Origin: Aureococcus anophagefferens
Lineage: Eukaryota > Sar > Pelagophyceae > Pelagomonadales > Pelagomonadaceae
Length of the DNA stretch: 64,000 nt
Direction of reading: 5' to 3'
Assembly: GCF_000186865.1 (NCBI RefSeq)
Contig: NW_008705568.1
Location: 769,513-833,512 of the forward strand
Shown here: positions 36,440-47,133 of the stretch, piece by piece
Layout of the letters: each line of letters opens with the position of its first letter
Numbering within the stretch: the stretch's first letter is position 1
The notes under the pieces: model-generated
What the model saw: only the letters and a program-made list of their open reading frames with translations
What the model was told of the DNA's origin: nothing
The model's database searches: none
Position numbers and translations under genes: made by a program

Positions 36440-39400
36440 ATGGGGGCCTGGTGCCAGGAGTCGATCAACGAGGGGGGCTCGTCGCGGTCCCTCCTCAACC
36501 GCGTCAAGGCGGAGGTCGCCGTCGACTACCGCGCCAAGGGGCGGAAGCTCGGCGGCGCCTTCCTCTTCGGCGCCCTGGCGCTCGCGGCGGTGCGGCAGAC
36601 CTACGTGCGCGGGCCGGCCCTCGAGGAGAGTCTGGCCGAGGCCCTCGTGTCCCTGAGCCTGCGCGTCGAGGACTGCGCGGGGCTCCAGTGCACCGCGTAC
36701 GTGTCGACGACGGAGTCGTACGACGGCGCGAGCTTCGTGCTCGCGTACTGGCCCGAGGACGACGTGTCCAACGTGGCCTACTCCGAGGAGGTGGCGCTGA
36801 CGGGCGACCACGAGGTGCGCCTCTACCGGCTGCGCGCGGACTGCGAGTACGGCGTCGTCGCGCGCGTGAAGCCCGGCGTCGGCGCGTCCGTGACGAGCCC
36901 GGCCGCGTCGGACTTCTACGTGCCCAAGACGGGCGTCGACAAGTTCGACCTGGGCCCCATCGGCGACGTGACGGGCGACCCGGCCTTCGAGATGCTGCTG
37001 TTCCCCTACCTGGACGAGGAGAGCTCGTTCCGGGGGCTCGTCGCCGCGGATTCGGACGGCTACGCGGTCTGGTTCCAGAACCTGTCGACGACGATCCGCC
37101 AGAGCCACATCGAGGGCTTCTCCCAGTTCGCCGACGGCACGCGCTACTGCATCAACGACCAGGGCGTCGGGGCCGTGCTCGTCGTGTCGTCCCAGAACCT
37201 GGTGGAGCACGCGCTGCAGCAGCCGGATCTGCTCGCGGCGACGAAGCGGTTCGGCGCGGACGCGCGCATCTACGACTGGTCCTTCATGGGCCACGAGTGC
37301 CGCGCGACGGCCGACGACAAGATCATCACGACGGGCTACGTCTACCAGGAGGCCGACGAGATCCTGGACATCGAGGGCACGAAGGTCAAGTGGGTCGCGG
37401 AGGAATTCGTGCTCTTGTGGAACCCGGAGAACTCGACGAACGTCATCGAGGACGGCTCGGAGCCCTACCGCGGCCAGGACATCGAGCACATGCTGTGGCT
37501 GTCCGACTACGTCTCTTTGGAGGAGGTCTTGGCCGCGCGCAACGAGTCGTCGAAGGACGTCATCTTGGAGCTCAACTCCGGCGTCGACGCGAACGCGACG
37601 TGGGGCAGCGACGTCGACGGCACGGGCATCATGTACCTCCACGTCAGTTCGGCGTCCGTGAGCCCCGACGGCTTACTGTACATCATCGCCATGCGCAACA
37701 TCAACACGGTCATCGCGATCCACCGCGAGTCGCGCGACCTGAAGTGGGTCTTCTCGTCGACGCTGAAGCGCAACGACTTCAAGATGAGCGGCTCCAACGC
37801 CAAGTTCTTCAACCCCCACGACGCCATCATGACCGACGTCCACGGCCGCGAGTCCCTGTGCCTGTCCGACGAGGGGTATTTTAGAATCGGATGCGAGGAG
37901 GACACGGAGCACAACGATTATTTTTGCTACTCGCGCGGCGTCTGCTACGACCTGGACTTCACGGAGGGCACGGCGGCCATCTCCTACGAGTTCTCCTACC
38001 CGCTCGACGGCCGCAACGTCGACACGGCCGTGAAGCGCCACGAGGACCTCTTCAACCTCAACGGCGGCAACGTCGTCCACGTGCCGGGCACGGACCGCAT
38101 GTTGACGGCCTTCACGTCCGTCTACAAGGAGCAGTTCGCGGAGCATTCCTATGCCTTCGAGACCAATTCCACGGGCGGCCTGCGGGCGTCCGTGCTGCTG
38201 CCCCACATCGCGTCCTGGACGGACACGGGCGGCGGCACGTCCGGTTTGTACCGCGTGCTGCCCATCGACACCGCGGGCGGCGAGCGCAAGACCGTCGACT
38301 CGGAGTGGATGGTCGAGCCCGTGGCGTCGTCCGCCACCGACGACGTGGACGCGGCGCAGCCGTCGGACCCCATCCCCCAGCTGGACGCGCTCGACGTCGT
38401 CGACGACGTCGCGGCCGGCGACGAGGTCTCGTTCCTCCTCTACAAGCGCACGTCCCTGTCGTCGAACCCGAAGGCCGAGTGCGCCTGGCTGCGCAAGGCC
38501 ATGATGTTCGACGACGCCTTCACGCACAACTTCACGCTGTCGGACCCGCAGCCCGGCGACTCGAACCTGTGCGCGCAGCGGTGCGCGTCGAACCCCGAGT
38601 TCTTCTCCCTCCACGACCTCCAGACCTGGAAGGCCATCGAGGGCGAGATGAGCAGCGACGACTGGATCGCGTCCTGGAACGCGGCCCACGGCAAGCTCGG
38701 CACGGCCGACTGGGCGGGCTGGGACGAGTGGATGTCCATGAGCCTCAGCTTCTGGGTCGAGACGCTCGGCCCCTTCGTCGAGAACTTCGACAAGCTCGGC
38801 ATCACCTACCTCGCGCGGACCTACGCGTCGACGGACGCGACGACGGTCTACGTCGTCCTGCTCACGAACCCCTACACGGGCGCCATCTACGAGCTCCACT
38901 CGGACGTCGCCGACGCGCCGACGCTGACGTTCTCCGCGCTGGAGAAGCAGGCCTGCCCCAAGGCCGTCGAGCTCTCCCACACCGTCGCGGAGATGACGGC
39001 CTGGCTCGACCGCGCCCAGCGCGAGCGCACGAACATGGGCGGCCACCCGACGATGGTCGTCCGCGTGTCGCACCCGACGACGGACGCGTCCGCGATGGCC
39101 GCCTACTTCGACAAGCTCGACCTCTCCGGGGCGCTGGACGCGACGACGATCGAGTCCGAGTCGTGCTCCGTCGCCGTCGCGCGCTTCCCGCAGTCGCTCG
39201 CGTCCGTCGTGCCCGGCGCGTGGGCGCGCGTCCAGTTCGTCGACAACCGCGCGGCGCGCGCCGCGCCCCACTCCGTCGCGTCCTACGAGACCTACGTCGG
39301 CGACCTCCACGGCAAGGTCATGTCGGAGAACTTTGGCTGGGACCGCTTCATCGACAGCCACCTCGGCATCAAGGTCGAGGGCGCGTACCTCGACAAGATC

Positions 39401-39586
39401 AAGCCGTACCTCGACAGCAACGCCATCCCCTACGAGCCGCACAAGGAGACGGACCACTACGACGACGACTCGACGGGCTCCGTCTGGACCGCGGGCTTCT
39501 CGGGCATGGCCATGGAGTTCGAGGGCCACTTCTCCGGCGACGAGTTCCACAACGTCACGGCCTTCAAGTTCTGCCGACCCTCCTAG
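36440..39586 (+). CDS. Arylsulfotransferase (ASST)-like membrane protein with novel C-terminal domain
   Basis: The 1048-residue intronless protein has a single membrane helix near 35-50, so a type II topology. Residues about 60-160 form a fibronectin-like sandwich. A beta-propeller resembling arylsulfate sulfotransferases covers about 170-640 (for example S-P-D-G-L-L-Y-I-I-A-M-R-N-I-N, W-V-F-S-S, F-N-P-H-D-A and G-G-N-V-V-H-V-P-G). ASST enzymes move sulfate between phenolic compounds; activity here is unproven. From about 740 a different region begins, whose W-D-R-F-I-D-S-H-L-G and A-G-F-S-G-M-A-M-E motifs recur in the protein at 16958-18451. The fusion suggests this domain works with sulfated or phenolic surface compounds (inference). 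A Met at 36440 is the first ATG. Confidence 0.75.
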   Translation: MGAWCQESINEGGSSRSLLNRVKAEVAVDYRAKGRKLGGAFLFGALALAAVRQTYVRGPALEESLAEALVSLSLRVEDCAGLQCTAYVSTTESYDGASFVLAYWPEDDVSNVAYSEEVALTGDHEVRLYRLRADCEYGVVARVKPGVGASVTSPAASDFYVPKTGVDKFDLGPIGDVTGDPAFEMLLFPYLDEESSFRGLVAADSDGYAVWFQNLSTTIRQSHIEGFSQFADGTRYCINDQGVGAVLVVSSQNLVEHALQQPDLLAATKRFGADARIYDWSFMGHECRATADDKIITTGYVYQEADEILDIEGTKVKWVAEEFVLLWNPENSTNVIEDGSEPYRGQDIEHMLWLSDYVSLEEVLAARNESSKDVILELNSGVDANATWGSDVDGTGIMYLHVSSASVSPDGLLYIIAMRNINTVIAIHRESRDLKWVFSSTLKRNDFKMSGSNAKFFNPHDAIMTDVHGRESLCLSDEGYFRIGCEEDTEHNDYFCYSRGVCYDLDFTEGTAAISYEFSYPLDGRNVDTAVKRHEDLFNLNGGNVVHVPGTDRMLTAFTSVYKEQFAEHSYAFETNSTGGLRASVLLPHIASWTDTGGGTSGLYRVLPIDTAGGERKTVDSEWMVEPVASSATDDVDAAQPSDPIPQLDALDVVDDVAAGDEVSFLLYKRTSLSSNPKAECAWLRKAMMFDDAFTHNFTLSDPQPGDSNLCAQRCASNPEFFSLHDLQTWKAIEGEMSSDDWIASWNAAHGKLGTADWAGWDEWMSMSLSFWVETLGPFVENFDKLGITYLARTYASTDATTVYVVLLTNPYTGAIYELHSDVADAPTLTFSALEKQACPKAVELSHTVAEMTAWLDRAQRERTNMGGHPTMVVRVSHPTTDASAMAAYFDKLDLSGALDATTIESESCSVAVARFPQSLASVVPGAWARVQFVDNRAARAAPHSVASYETYVGDLHGKVMSENFGWDRFIDSHLGIKVEGAYLDKIKPYLDSNAIPYEPHKETDHYDDDSTGSVWTAGFSGMAMEFEGHFSGDEFHNVTAFKFCRPS

Positions 39587-39760
39587 CCGCGCGGCGCGCG
39601 CGGCGGCGGCGCCTAGCCCCGGGGCCGCCCTCTCCCCCTCTTTAACAACACTCGCATTCGTCTCCGCGGATGGCGCTCCGATGCACCCACACTTCATCTC
39701 GAGCGTCAACTCAGCGTGGTGCACTCCGCAGCCCCATTCAATCTCGGGGCTTCTCGAACG

Positions 39761-42090
39761 ATGGCGGGCGTCGAGCTCGAGGAGACGCGGCGGTCCGTGT
39801 CCTTCGATGCCGTGGCCGGCGCCCTGGAGCAGCCCCCGAGCGCGGCGCGCGCGACGAGCGAGGAGACGGAGTACGTGCCGGGCCCCGCCGACCTGATGGC
39901 GAACGTCCACGAGGACATCCGCCAGCGGCCGCGCTTCCGCAAGCTCAAATCCCTGGGCCACATCGTGAGCAGCCGGTCGCCGCGGAAGCGCTTCGACATG
40001 ACGCAGCTGCCCGAGGACATCCAGCGCGTGCAGAAGCACCTCCAGCGGCGCTTCGGGGAGGAGTACAGCCTGCACATCGTCTTTGTGATCCGCACGGCCG
40101 TCGAGCTCCACCGCGCCTGGCACATGACCCTGCTCACGTCGAAGATCATGCAGCAGCTCAAGGACAAGTTCCAGCTCCGCACGACCTGGACCCTGGGCGT
40201 GCTGCGGCTCAAGTTCCGCATCGAGGACGGCGACTACGAGCTCCACCGGAAAGTGCCCTACGACTACGACAGCGAGTTCCAGGACAAGTACACGCGCATC
40301 GCCGTGGCGTTGATCGAGGGCCACATCGACGTCCACCGGGCGCTCCAGTACCAGGTCGAGACGAAGCAGGGCTTGCACACCGCGCGGTCCGGGCTGTTTT
40401 TCCGCGACTACCCGGGCCGCGTGCTGCTCTACCCGCTCGAGGCCGCGACGTGCGCCGTCATCTTCTTCGGCGGGCGGTGGATGGACGGCGCCATCGCCGG
40501 CGTGACGGGCCTGGCGGCGGGGCTGCTCGAGTGGCAGCTGGGGAGGCAGGGCGAGGCGCAGGGCAGGACAAGAGAGCGAAATTCCCAACTTCAAAGGCTC
40601 CTTTCTCGGCCGTTTTCCGCTCGTTTCGGCTGATTTTTGGACGAGCGATCATCTCTCGGAGCGCTCTCGAAGCGTGAATGCTGTTTCCGAAACGCGCGCG
40701 CGCGGAACACTCACGTTGAAGCGACGTTGAATCTCTCTTGTCCTGCCCAGGCGAGGCGGGGAAGCTCGTCATCGACATCACCGTGGGCACGTCGACGGGC
40801 GTCATCGCGGGCCTCTTCTACATCTACGACGGCGGCGCGTGCCTGTCGTCGATCTTCCTGGGCACGCTCTACTGGTTCTTCTACGGCACGGCCTTCGTGA
40901 TCGGGCTGTTGGAGATCATCGCGGGCGAGCTCGAGACGGGCGTGACGCGGTTCATCGCCGTGTCCGTCAAGACCTTCGTGCTCTGTCTCGGCGCGGGCTT
41001 CGGGATGATGATCACGCTCAAGGACCCGTCGCAGAAGTGGGTCGACCAGGCGGACTACTGCGGGCGGCTGGACCTGAAGCACGCGTGGTGGCGCATCCCG
41101 CTCTACCTGCTCTGCTCCGCGTCGGCGCTGGGCCAGTACCGCTTCCCCATCGTCGACTACTGGCGGGGGCTCATCGTCCAGCTCGTCGCCTACGAGGTCC
41201 AGTACCAGCTGCTCGTGTTTTTCGAGAAGCGGCACGACAAGGACAACCTCGACTACGCGGCGTCGAACGTCGCGGGCGCCATGGCGGCCGTGGTCTGCGC
41301 GTGCGTCATGTCCTTCTTCGTGGACCATTTGCTGCGCCGCCCCTACTACAACCGCATCCTCCAGCGCGAGGGCGGCACGATGTCGCTGACGCCGAAGCTG
41401 GAGAAGGCCGTCTACAACGTCGTCACCTTCGCCATCAAGGTCGGCGACTGCCTGGGCCTGGGCCGGAAGACGGAGCCCGTGAAGCGCCAGCTGGCGAAGA
41501 AGCTCCGGCAGCGCCAGGCCTTCGTCCTGGACCCGAACCGGCCCGAGACGGAGGTCAAGCTCGACGACGAGGAGGAGAACATCTTGGTGGAGACGGTCAT
41601 CGGCGCGCAGGATCTGAGCATCTGGGCGCAGCTCATGCCGGCGGTTTACCAGCTCGTGCCGGGGTCCATGATCGCGAAGCTCTGGTTCAACTCCATCTTC
41701 CCGCCGCCGCTCGATTTGTCGAAACTCGACGAAAACGACCCGAAGATCTACAACGACAACGACGTCTTCTCGAACCTGATGGTCATCTCGACGTCGCTGG
41801 CGCTGGGTCTGGTGCTGGGCTTCGTCGCCGTGCGCATCGGCGCGCGCTTCTTCTTCTGGCTCTGCTGCTGCTGCGGCCCGTCGTGCTCCGACGAGATCCT
41901 CAACGCGGACGACGCGGACGACGACCTCTCCGACGAGGAGCACGCCCTCGCGGCCCAGCGCAGGCAGACGGGCGTGGAGACGCGGGACCGCTACGACGGC
42001 ATGTTCACCTCGACGGCCGAGGACCCGAAGGACGGGTCCGCGCGCGGCCTCCGCGACGCGCCGCCGGACGAGGAGGCCGGCGAGGCGTGA
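39761..42090 (+). CDS. ThrE/PRM10-like threonine-serine exporter family protein, one introner
   Basis: Exons 39761-40550 and 40751-42090 give 709 residues. The cytosolic N-terminal domain (about 60-215) is the hydrophilic ThrE domain. The membrane domains follow: a first bundle of helices around the introner site and a second ThrE_2-type bundle with W-R-G-L-I-V-Q-L-V-A-Y-E-V-Q-Y and the helices after it. The extra C-terminal stretch contains one more helix with a Cys-rich edge (F-W-L-C-C-C-C-G) and an acidic tail. PRM10-like proteins in fungi and ThrE in bacteria export hydroxy amino acids; substrate here is inferred by family. The start at 39761 is the first ATG. The introner interrupts the end of the first bundle, joining R-Q-G to E-A-G-K-L. 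Confidence 0.8.
40551..40750 (+). mobile_element. Introner A5 (200-bp intron of the ThrE-like gene), type copy
   Basis: Family A, sense. The perfect duplication GCGAGGCG at 40551-40558 repeats at 40751-40758. The left end is CAGGGCAGGACAAGAGAG and the right end CTCTCTTGTCCTGCCCAG: a near-perfect inverted repeat of 18 bases differing only at the second base. GC donor, phase 1. Confidence 0.95.
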
Positions 42091-42121
42091 GGGGGGGGGG
42101 TCCCGAAGCCTAGGCCCGCGC

Positions 42122-45100
42122 TTAAAAGTCGACGACCTCGGAGTACTGGACCTTCTCCGTCTTCTTGTTCTCGAGGGGGTCCGGCGACGCGGGCTTCGAG
42201 GGCGCGAACTTGGACAGGCGGCGCGGCTTCTTCGTGGACACGGGCAGGGGCGGCCGCGGCGGCGGCGGCAGGTCCATGGGCCGCGGCGAGCTCGGGTCGG
42301 GCACGGGCATGACGAAGGACGGCGCGCCGCCGTCCTCCATGAGCACGCTGAGCTCGACCATGTGGTCGCCGTCGCAACCCGTCGCCACGGGCGGCGGCCG
42401 CCGCGCGGCGCGGGGGTCCTCGCGGGGGTCGTCGTCGTCGTCGTCGTGCCAGACCTCGGGCCGCGTCGACACGGGCGACGGCGACGCCTCGGCGGGCGGC
42501 GGCGGCGACGCGGGCGCCCAGGGCACCTTCGCCGCCGACGTCTTCCGGGGCTTCCGCGGGTCCTCGCTGTGCGCCGCGTCGGGCGTCTCGGGCGACGCCG
42601 GCTCCTCCATGGAGATGACGCGCGTGATCGGGCTCGCCTGCGCCCGGTCCGGCGTCGCCGGCGGCGGCCGACCGAGGGCCGCGGGCCGCGGGCCCGTCGC
42701 GAGGCCCGGCAGCGCGACGGGCGGCGGCGCGTCGCGCGGCGCGTAGTTGCCGCCCGCGCCGCGCTTGCCCCGCGGGTCCTCGCCGCCCGCGCGCGGGTCC
42801 TCGTCGGACGCGAAGGCCTCGTCGTCGCGCAGGGACTGGGACCGCAGGGGCGGCGAGCGGTCCGCGGGCCGCCGCGCGCCGAGCGGCGACGCGGAACGGC
42901 GCGCGGCGAGCCGCGCCTTCGCCGCGGCGAGCTTCGAGTCCTCGCGCGCGCGGTCCTCGGGCGAGAGGGCGCGCAGCCGCTCGTCCTCGGCGTCGGCCGC
43001 CGCGACGGCGCGCTTGAACTCGACGTTGGAGTCGACGGACATGGAGATGGCGCGCTTGATGCGCTCCGCGCGCGCGGACGGCTTCCGCTCGAGGCCCGGC
43101 TTCGCCTTGGCCGTCGCCGCGGCCTTGGCGTTGATGGACCGGCGCACGCGCTCCGCGCGCGCCGACACCTCGAGGGCCGCCCCGGGGCTCCGGCCGCGGT
43201 CGCGGCGCGCCGCGTCGTCGGGCGGCCGCGCCGGCGGCGACCGGACGACCTTGCGCCCGGCGACGCCGCGCGGGTCCTCGGCGGCGCGGTCGCGCGCGTC
43301 GGCGACGGCGCGCGCGGCCGTGGCGACCCGCGGGTCCTCCGCGGCGGACCGCTCGCCGTCGACGATGGCCCTCGCGTGCGCGGCCTCGGCGGCCGCGGAG
43401 CGCTCGCGCCTCTCCGCGGCGTCGGCCGACGCCGCGCGCGCGCGGGCCGCGAGGGCCTTGGCCGCCTGCGCGTCCTCCTCGGCCCGTCTCGCGCGGGCCT
43501 CGGCCTCGAGGGCCCGCGCCTCGGCCTCGACGCGCGCGTCGTCCCGCGCCTTCGCCTCGGCCTCCGCCCGCGCGCGCGCGTCGGCCTCCGCGGCCGCCGC
43601 CGCCTCGGCCCGCGCCTCGGCCGCCGCCGCCGCTTCCGCCCGAGCGGCCGCGTCGGCGCGCGCGCGCTCCGCACCGTCGTCCGGCGGCGGCGCCGTCGGC
43701 GGCGTCATGGGCAGCCTCGCCTTGCGCAGCTCGAGGTTCTTCGAGTGGCGGCGCTCGATCTGGCGCCGGTACTCGGCGGCGTCGTCCGTGAGCGACGAGA
43801 CCTCGGACGGCGGCGCCGCCGACTCCGCGTCGTCCTGCGACGACGCGCTGCCCCGCGACGACAGGGAGCTCGTCCGGCTCTTGGCGCGCTTCGGCGTCGT
43901 CGACAAGGCCTGGAGCACGCGGCCGCTGAGGCTCCGCCGCGGCTTCCCCGCGCGCGGCTCCGCGGCGGCCTCGGCCGGCTCGTCGTCGCCGCCGCCGCCG
44001 GCCGCGTGGAGCGGCGCCCAGTTCGCCGGCGGCGCGTCGCCGAGCTCCTCGTGGTAGAAGACCTGGGGCACGTCACCGGCGCTCGGCAGGCTCGCGCTCC
44101 GCTGCTTGCCGCCGCCGCGCTTCCGCGCGGCACCGCCGGACGAGAAGAGCGCGAGGCGGCCGAGCGCGCGCCGCGCGGGCGACGGCGACGCGCCCTTGCG
44201 GTGCGTCGCGTCGACGCGCTCGCTCCGGCGCGGCGCGGGCGGCGGCGGCGGCGGCTCGGGCGCGCCCATGTCGTCGGGCCGGAGGTAGTGGTAGGGCCGC
44301 ACGCGGTCGCCGCCTGTGTGCAAATCAACCAGTGGAACGCCCTGTCCAGCAAAAACTTCAAACCTCTTTATCTCGATCAAATCGAAGTCGATTTGGCTGA
44401 TTTTTGGACGAATCGATCGCTCTCGTCGAGTTTTCGAAGCACAGCCGAAGAGCTTGCGTCGAAACGGTCGCATACGCACACATTGAAGTAGGGTTGAAGA
44501 TTTGATTTCCACACAGGTCGCCGCGGGGGCCGTGGACGCTCGGCCGCGGCTTCTCGAGCGGCGGCGCGGCGGCCGGCTCCTCGCCGTCGTCCGGCGCGGG
44601 CGCCGCCGCCTCGTCGTCGTCCGGCGCGAGCGCCGCCGCCTCGTCGTCGGGCGCCTCCCGCTCCTGGACGTCGTCGTCGTCGTCGTCGTTCGCCATCATC
44701 GTCATCGCCGGAGGCGCGCTCGGTTCGGCGTCGTCGTCCGGTACGGCGCTCTGCTGGACCTCGTCCTCGTCGTTGTCCATCATCGTCATGACCGGCGGCG
44801 CGCTTGCTTCCTCCGGCGGGAAGGCGTCCTCCTCGTCCGCGCGCGCGGGGCTCGGCGGCGCGGCGCCGCCGTCGTCGTCGGCCTTGGCCGGCGACGGCGA
44901 CGCCAACGTCGTCAGGTGGTCCCGGAGCAGGCCGACCATCTCCGCCTTCTCGAAGCAGCCCGTGAGGTTCACGTTGAGCGTCAGCGACATGCGCTTGAGC
45001 TGCTTGACGGACATCTCGTGGATCGACGAGGGCTCGGGCGGCGGCCCCTCGGGCGGCGCGGGCGCCGCGCGCGGCGGCGCCTCCGCGGCGGGCTCGTCCG

Positions 45101-46246
45101 CGTCGTCGGGCGCCGCCGCGAGATCGGGTGCGAACCAGAGCATGGCCGGCGCGTCGGCGACGGCGTCGACGGGCCGCAGGGGCGCCGCGGCGACCGCGGC
45201 CGCGAGCAGCGCGTCGCGCGGGCCGGCCGCGTCCAAACCTGGGCAGCAAAAGAGAGATTCAACGTCGCTTCAACGTGAGTGTTCCGCGCGCGCGCGTTTC
45301 AAAAACAGCATCCACGCTTCGAGGCCGTTCCGAGAGATGATCGCTCGTCCAAAAATCAGCCGAAACGAGTGGAAAACGGCCGAGATCGGAGCCTTTGAAG
45401 TTGGGAATTTCGCTCTCTTTTGCCGCCCTGGTCCAAACCCAGCGTCTCGCAGAGCCGCCGGAGCCCCGCGTCCGAGAGCGTCGCCAGGGGCGCGTTGGCG
45501 TCGTCGAGGCCCGGCGCGTCCGCCGCGTCGTCGGCGACGAGGCGGCCGTCCTCGCACTCGACGCGGCCGCGCGGCGGCACGCCGAGCACGTCCGAGAGCG
45601 ACGGCCGCCGCTCCTTGGCGAGCTGCGCCGCGGACGCGTCGGACGCGAAGGACGACTTGCGCTCCTTCCTGCCCGCGGCCGGCAGCAGGAAGATCTCCTC
45701 GGGCACCTTGGCCTCGCTCATGTCCGGCAGGTGGCCCAGCTCGACGTCTTTGGGCGGCGGCTCCCGGGGACATTTCGCCGCCGCGGCGCGCTCCGTGGCG
45801 AACGCGTAGGCGCCGAGCGGCAGGAGGACGGCGAGCACGGCCAACACGGCGATGACGGCGACGAGGAAGGGGGGCGGCGCCGCGGAGGTGTCGTCGTCGT
45901 CGTCGCAGGCGCAGCCGTCGCACTCGCAGCCGGCGCCGCGCGCGAGGCCGCACGTCGCCGCGTCGTAGGACGAGCAGAAGAGGCCCGCGCAGGTGCCCGC
46001 GCAGGCCCAGCTCGGCGCGGCCGTCGCGCCCGCGCAGCGGCAGCCGTCGCAGTCGCAGCCGTGCGCGCTCGCCGCGAGCTCGCAGTATTTCGCGTTGTAG
46101 GCGTCGCAGGAGGCCGCGGCGCAGATCGAGGCGCAGGTCGCGTCGGGGGACGGCGCGGCCGTCGGCGCCGGGGTCCGGGACGGCGCGAGCGTCGGCGCGG
46201 CGCGGGCGGCCGCGAGGGCTGCCGCTGCCCAGACCAACCGGCCCAT
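42122..46246 (-). CDS. Cys-rich single-pass membrane protein with SAP-like motifs and long charged tail, two introners
   Basis: Three exons (46246-45439, 45238-44525, 44313-42122) give 1237 residues. A signal peptide (1-17) leads to two copies of a Cys module (C-x3-C-x5-C-x2-Y-x4-C … C-x-C-x2-C-x-C) at about 37-115, then one membrane helix near 127-150. The inner part has L-S-D-A-G-L-R-R-L-C-E-T-L-G-L-D-A-A, a SAP-like helix pair split by the first introner, and a second one (S-V-K-Q-L-K-R-M-S-L) further on. A very long Ala/Arg/Glu coiled coil, many D-E-D-P-R repeats and Pro-rich segments follow. The arrangement suggests a surface receptor or adhesion protein with a large cytoplasmic scaffold. 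No known family matches the whole. Joining all three exons rests on frame and introner signals. Confidence 0.7.
44314..44524 (+). mobile_element. Introner B3 (211-bp intron of the Cys-rich membrane protein)
   Basis: Family B, antisense. Perfect duplication GCGGCGAC, GC donor, phase 1. This copy has the best family B ends: CTGTGTGGAAATCAA against the complement of TTGATTTGCACACAG. Confidence 0.92.
45239..45438 (-). mobile_element. Introner A6 (200-bp intron of the Cys-rich membrane protein)
   Basis: Family A, sense. Perfect duplication GTTTGGAC with a native GT donor, phase 1. The site lies in the middle of the first SAP-like motif. Confidence 0.93.
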
Positions 46247-46367
46247 CGATTTTCCACTCCACGGAGAATTGGGTCGAAGTTGTACAGCACGTTTCCGCGA
46301 CGTTGCCGCTGGCGAAGCGCCTGATCGACGCCGTGAGAGCGCCTCGCGCCGCCACCACCGACCCACA

Positions 46368-47045
46368 ATGGGCCTCTGCGACGACGCCATCGCCGCGCTC
46401 GAGCGCGACCTCGCCGGCGACGACGACGACAGCGGGAGCTCGTCGAGCGACGACGAGAGCGATGACGGGAGCGCCAGCTCCGGCGACGACGACGGCGCCG
46501 TCGCGCCCGCCGTCGTCGCCGAGGGCGTGCTCGCGTCGCTGCGGGACGAGCGCATCGCGCCGCTGGCGCCGCACCTGCTGCCGCAGGTGTCGGCGAAGCG
46601 CGCCGCGGCCGCCGCGCGCGCGGAACACTCGAAGCGGCCCAGGCGGGGACCCGAGGCCGCGTTCGCGGCCGCGTGCCCCGCCGTCGTCGACGAGGCGCGC
46701 AAGCTCGTCGCCGCGGCGGCGGCGTCGGAGAAGGTGAAGCGGCCCTTCGCCTGCCGCCTCTGCGCCTTCGCCGGCGACGATTTGGCGTCGTTCGAGGCGC
46801 ATCGGGACACGGAGCTGCACAAGGTCGCGACGAAGGTCTGGCAGGACGCGTCCTACTGCAAGCTCTGCCGCGCCCAGTGCACGTCGCCCAACGAGCTCGC
46901 GGTCCACCTCCGGAGCAAGAAGCATCTGGAGCGGCTCGCGGAGGTCAACGCGGGCGCGAATTTGCACGTGCCCCGGAGCGCCAAGGCCGCGGCGCGGCGC
47001 GACTGGAAGGGCGCCGGGGCCCGGCGGAGCCAGTTCGACGGCTAA
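46368..47045 (+). CDS. C2H2 (U1-like) zinc-finger protein
   Basis: A 225-residue intronless protein. Residues 15-45 are a Ser/Asp acidic run. Two fingers follow: C-R-L-C … H-R-D-T-E-L-H at about 128-150 and C-K-L-C-R-A-Q-C … H-L-R-S-K-K-H near 163-186. The second matches the U1/matrin pattern (C-x2-C, H-x5-H) used for RNA or dsRNA binding in splicing factors and ribosome assembly proteins. The C-terminus is basic and ends R-R-S-Q-F-D-G. The order, acidic head, two fingers and short basic tail, resembles ZNF277 or REH1-like cytosolic factors only loosely. Divergent from the Cys-rich gene across 121 bp. Confidence 0.72.
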   Translation: MGLCDDAIAALERDLAGDDDDSGSSSSDDESDDGSASSGDDDGAVAPAVVAEGVLASLRDERIAPLAPHLLPQVSAKRAAAAARAEHSKRPRRGPEAAFAAACPAVVDEARKLVAAAAASEKVKRPFACRLCAFAGDDLASFEAHRDTELHKVATKVWQDASYCKLCRAQCTSPNELAVHLRSKKHLERLAEVNAGANLHVPRSAKAAARRDWKGAGARRSQFDG

Positions 47046-47133
47046 CTCGAGGTTTTTCTTATGTGCACGGACGGGCGGGCGAGGTCGTGTGCGCGGGCGG
47101 TCGGTTCTGTGCAGGCGGTCGGCGTTTCGGGGG

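Noticed and set aside
37673..40594. A 973-codon open frame antisense to the sulfotransferase-like and ThrE-like genes
   Set aside because: Crosses two real genes and an introner, and is a codon-shadow with Arg/Val/Leu bias.
40551..40750. Protein sequence read through introners (for example R-T-R-E-R-N-S-Q-L-Q-R)
   Set aside because: The same residues recur in unrelated genes because they translate the element; they end in stops or shift frame.
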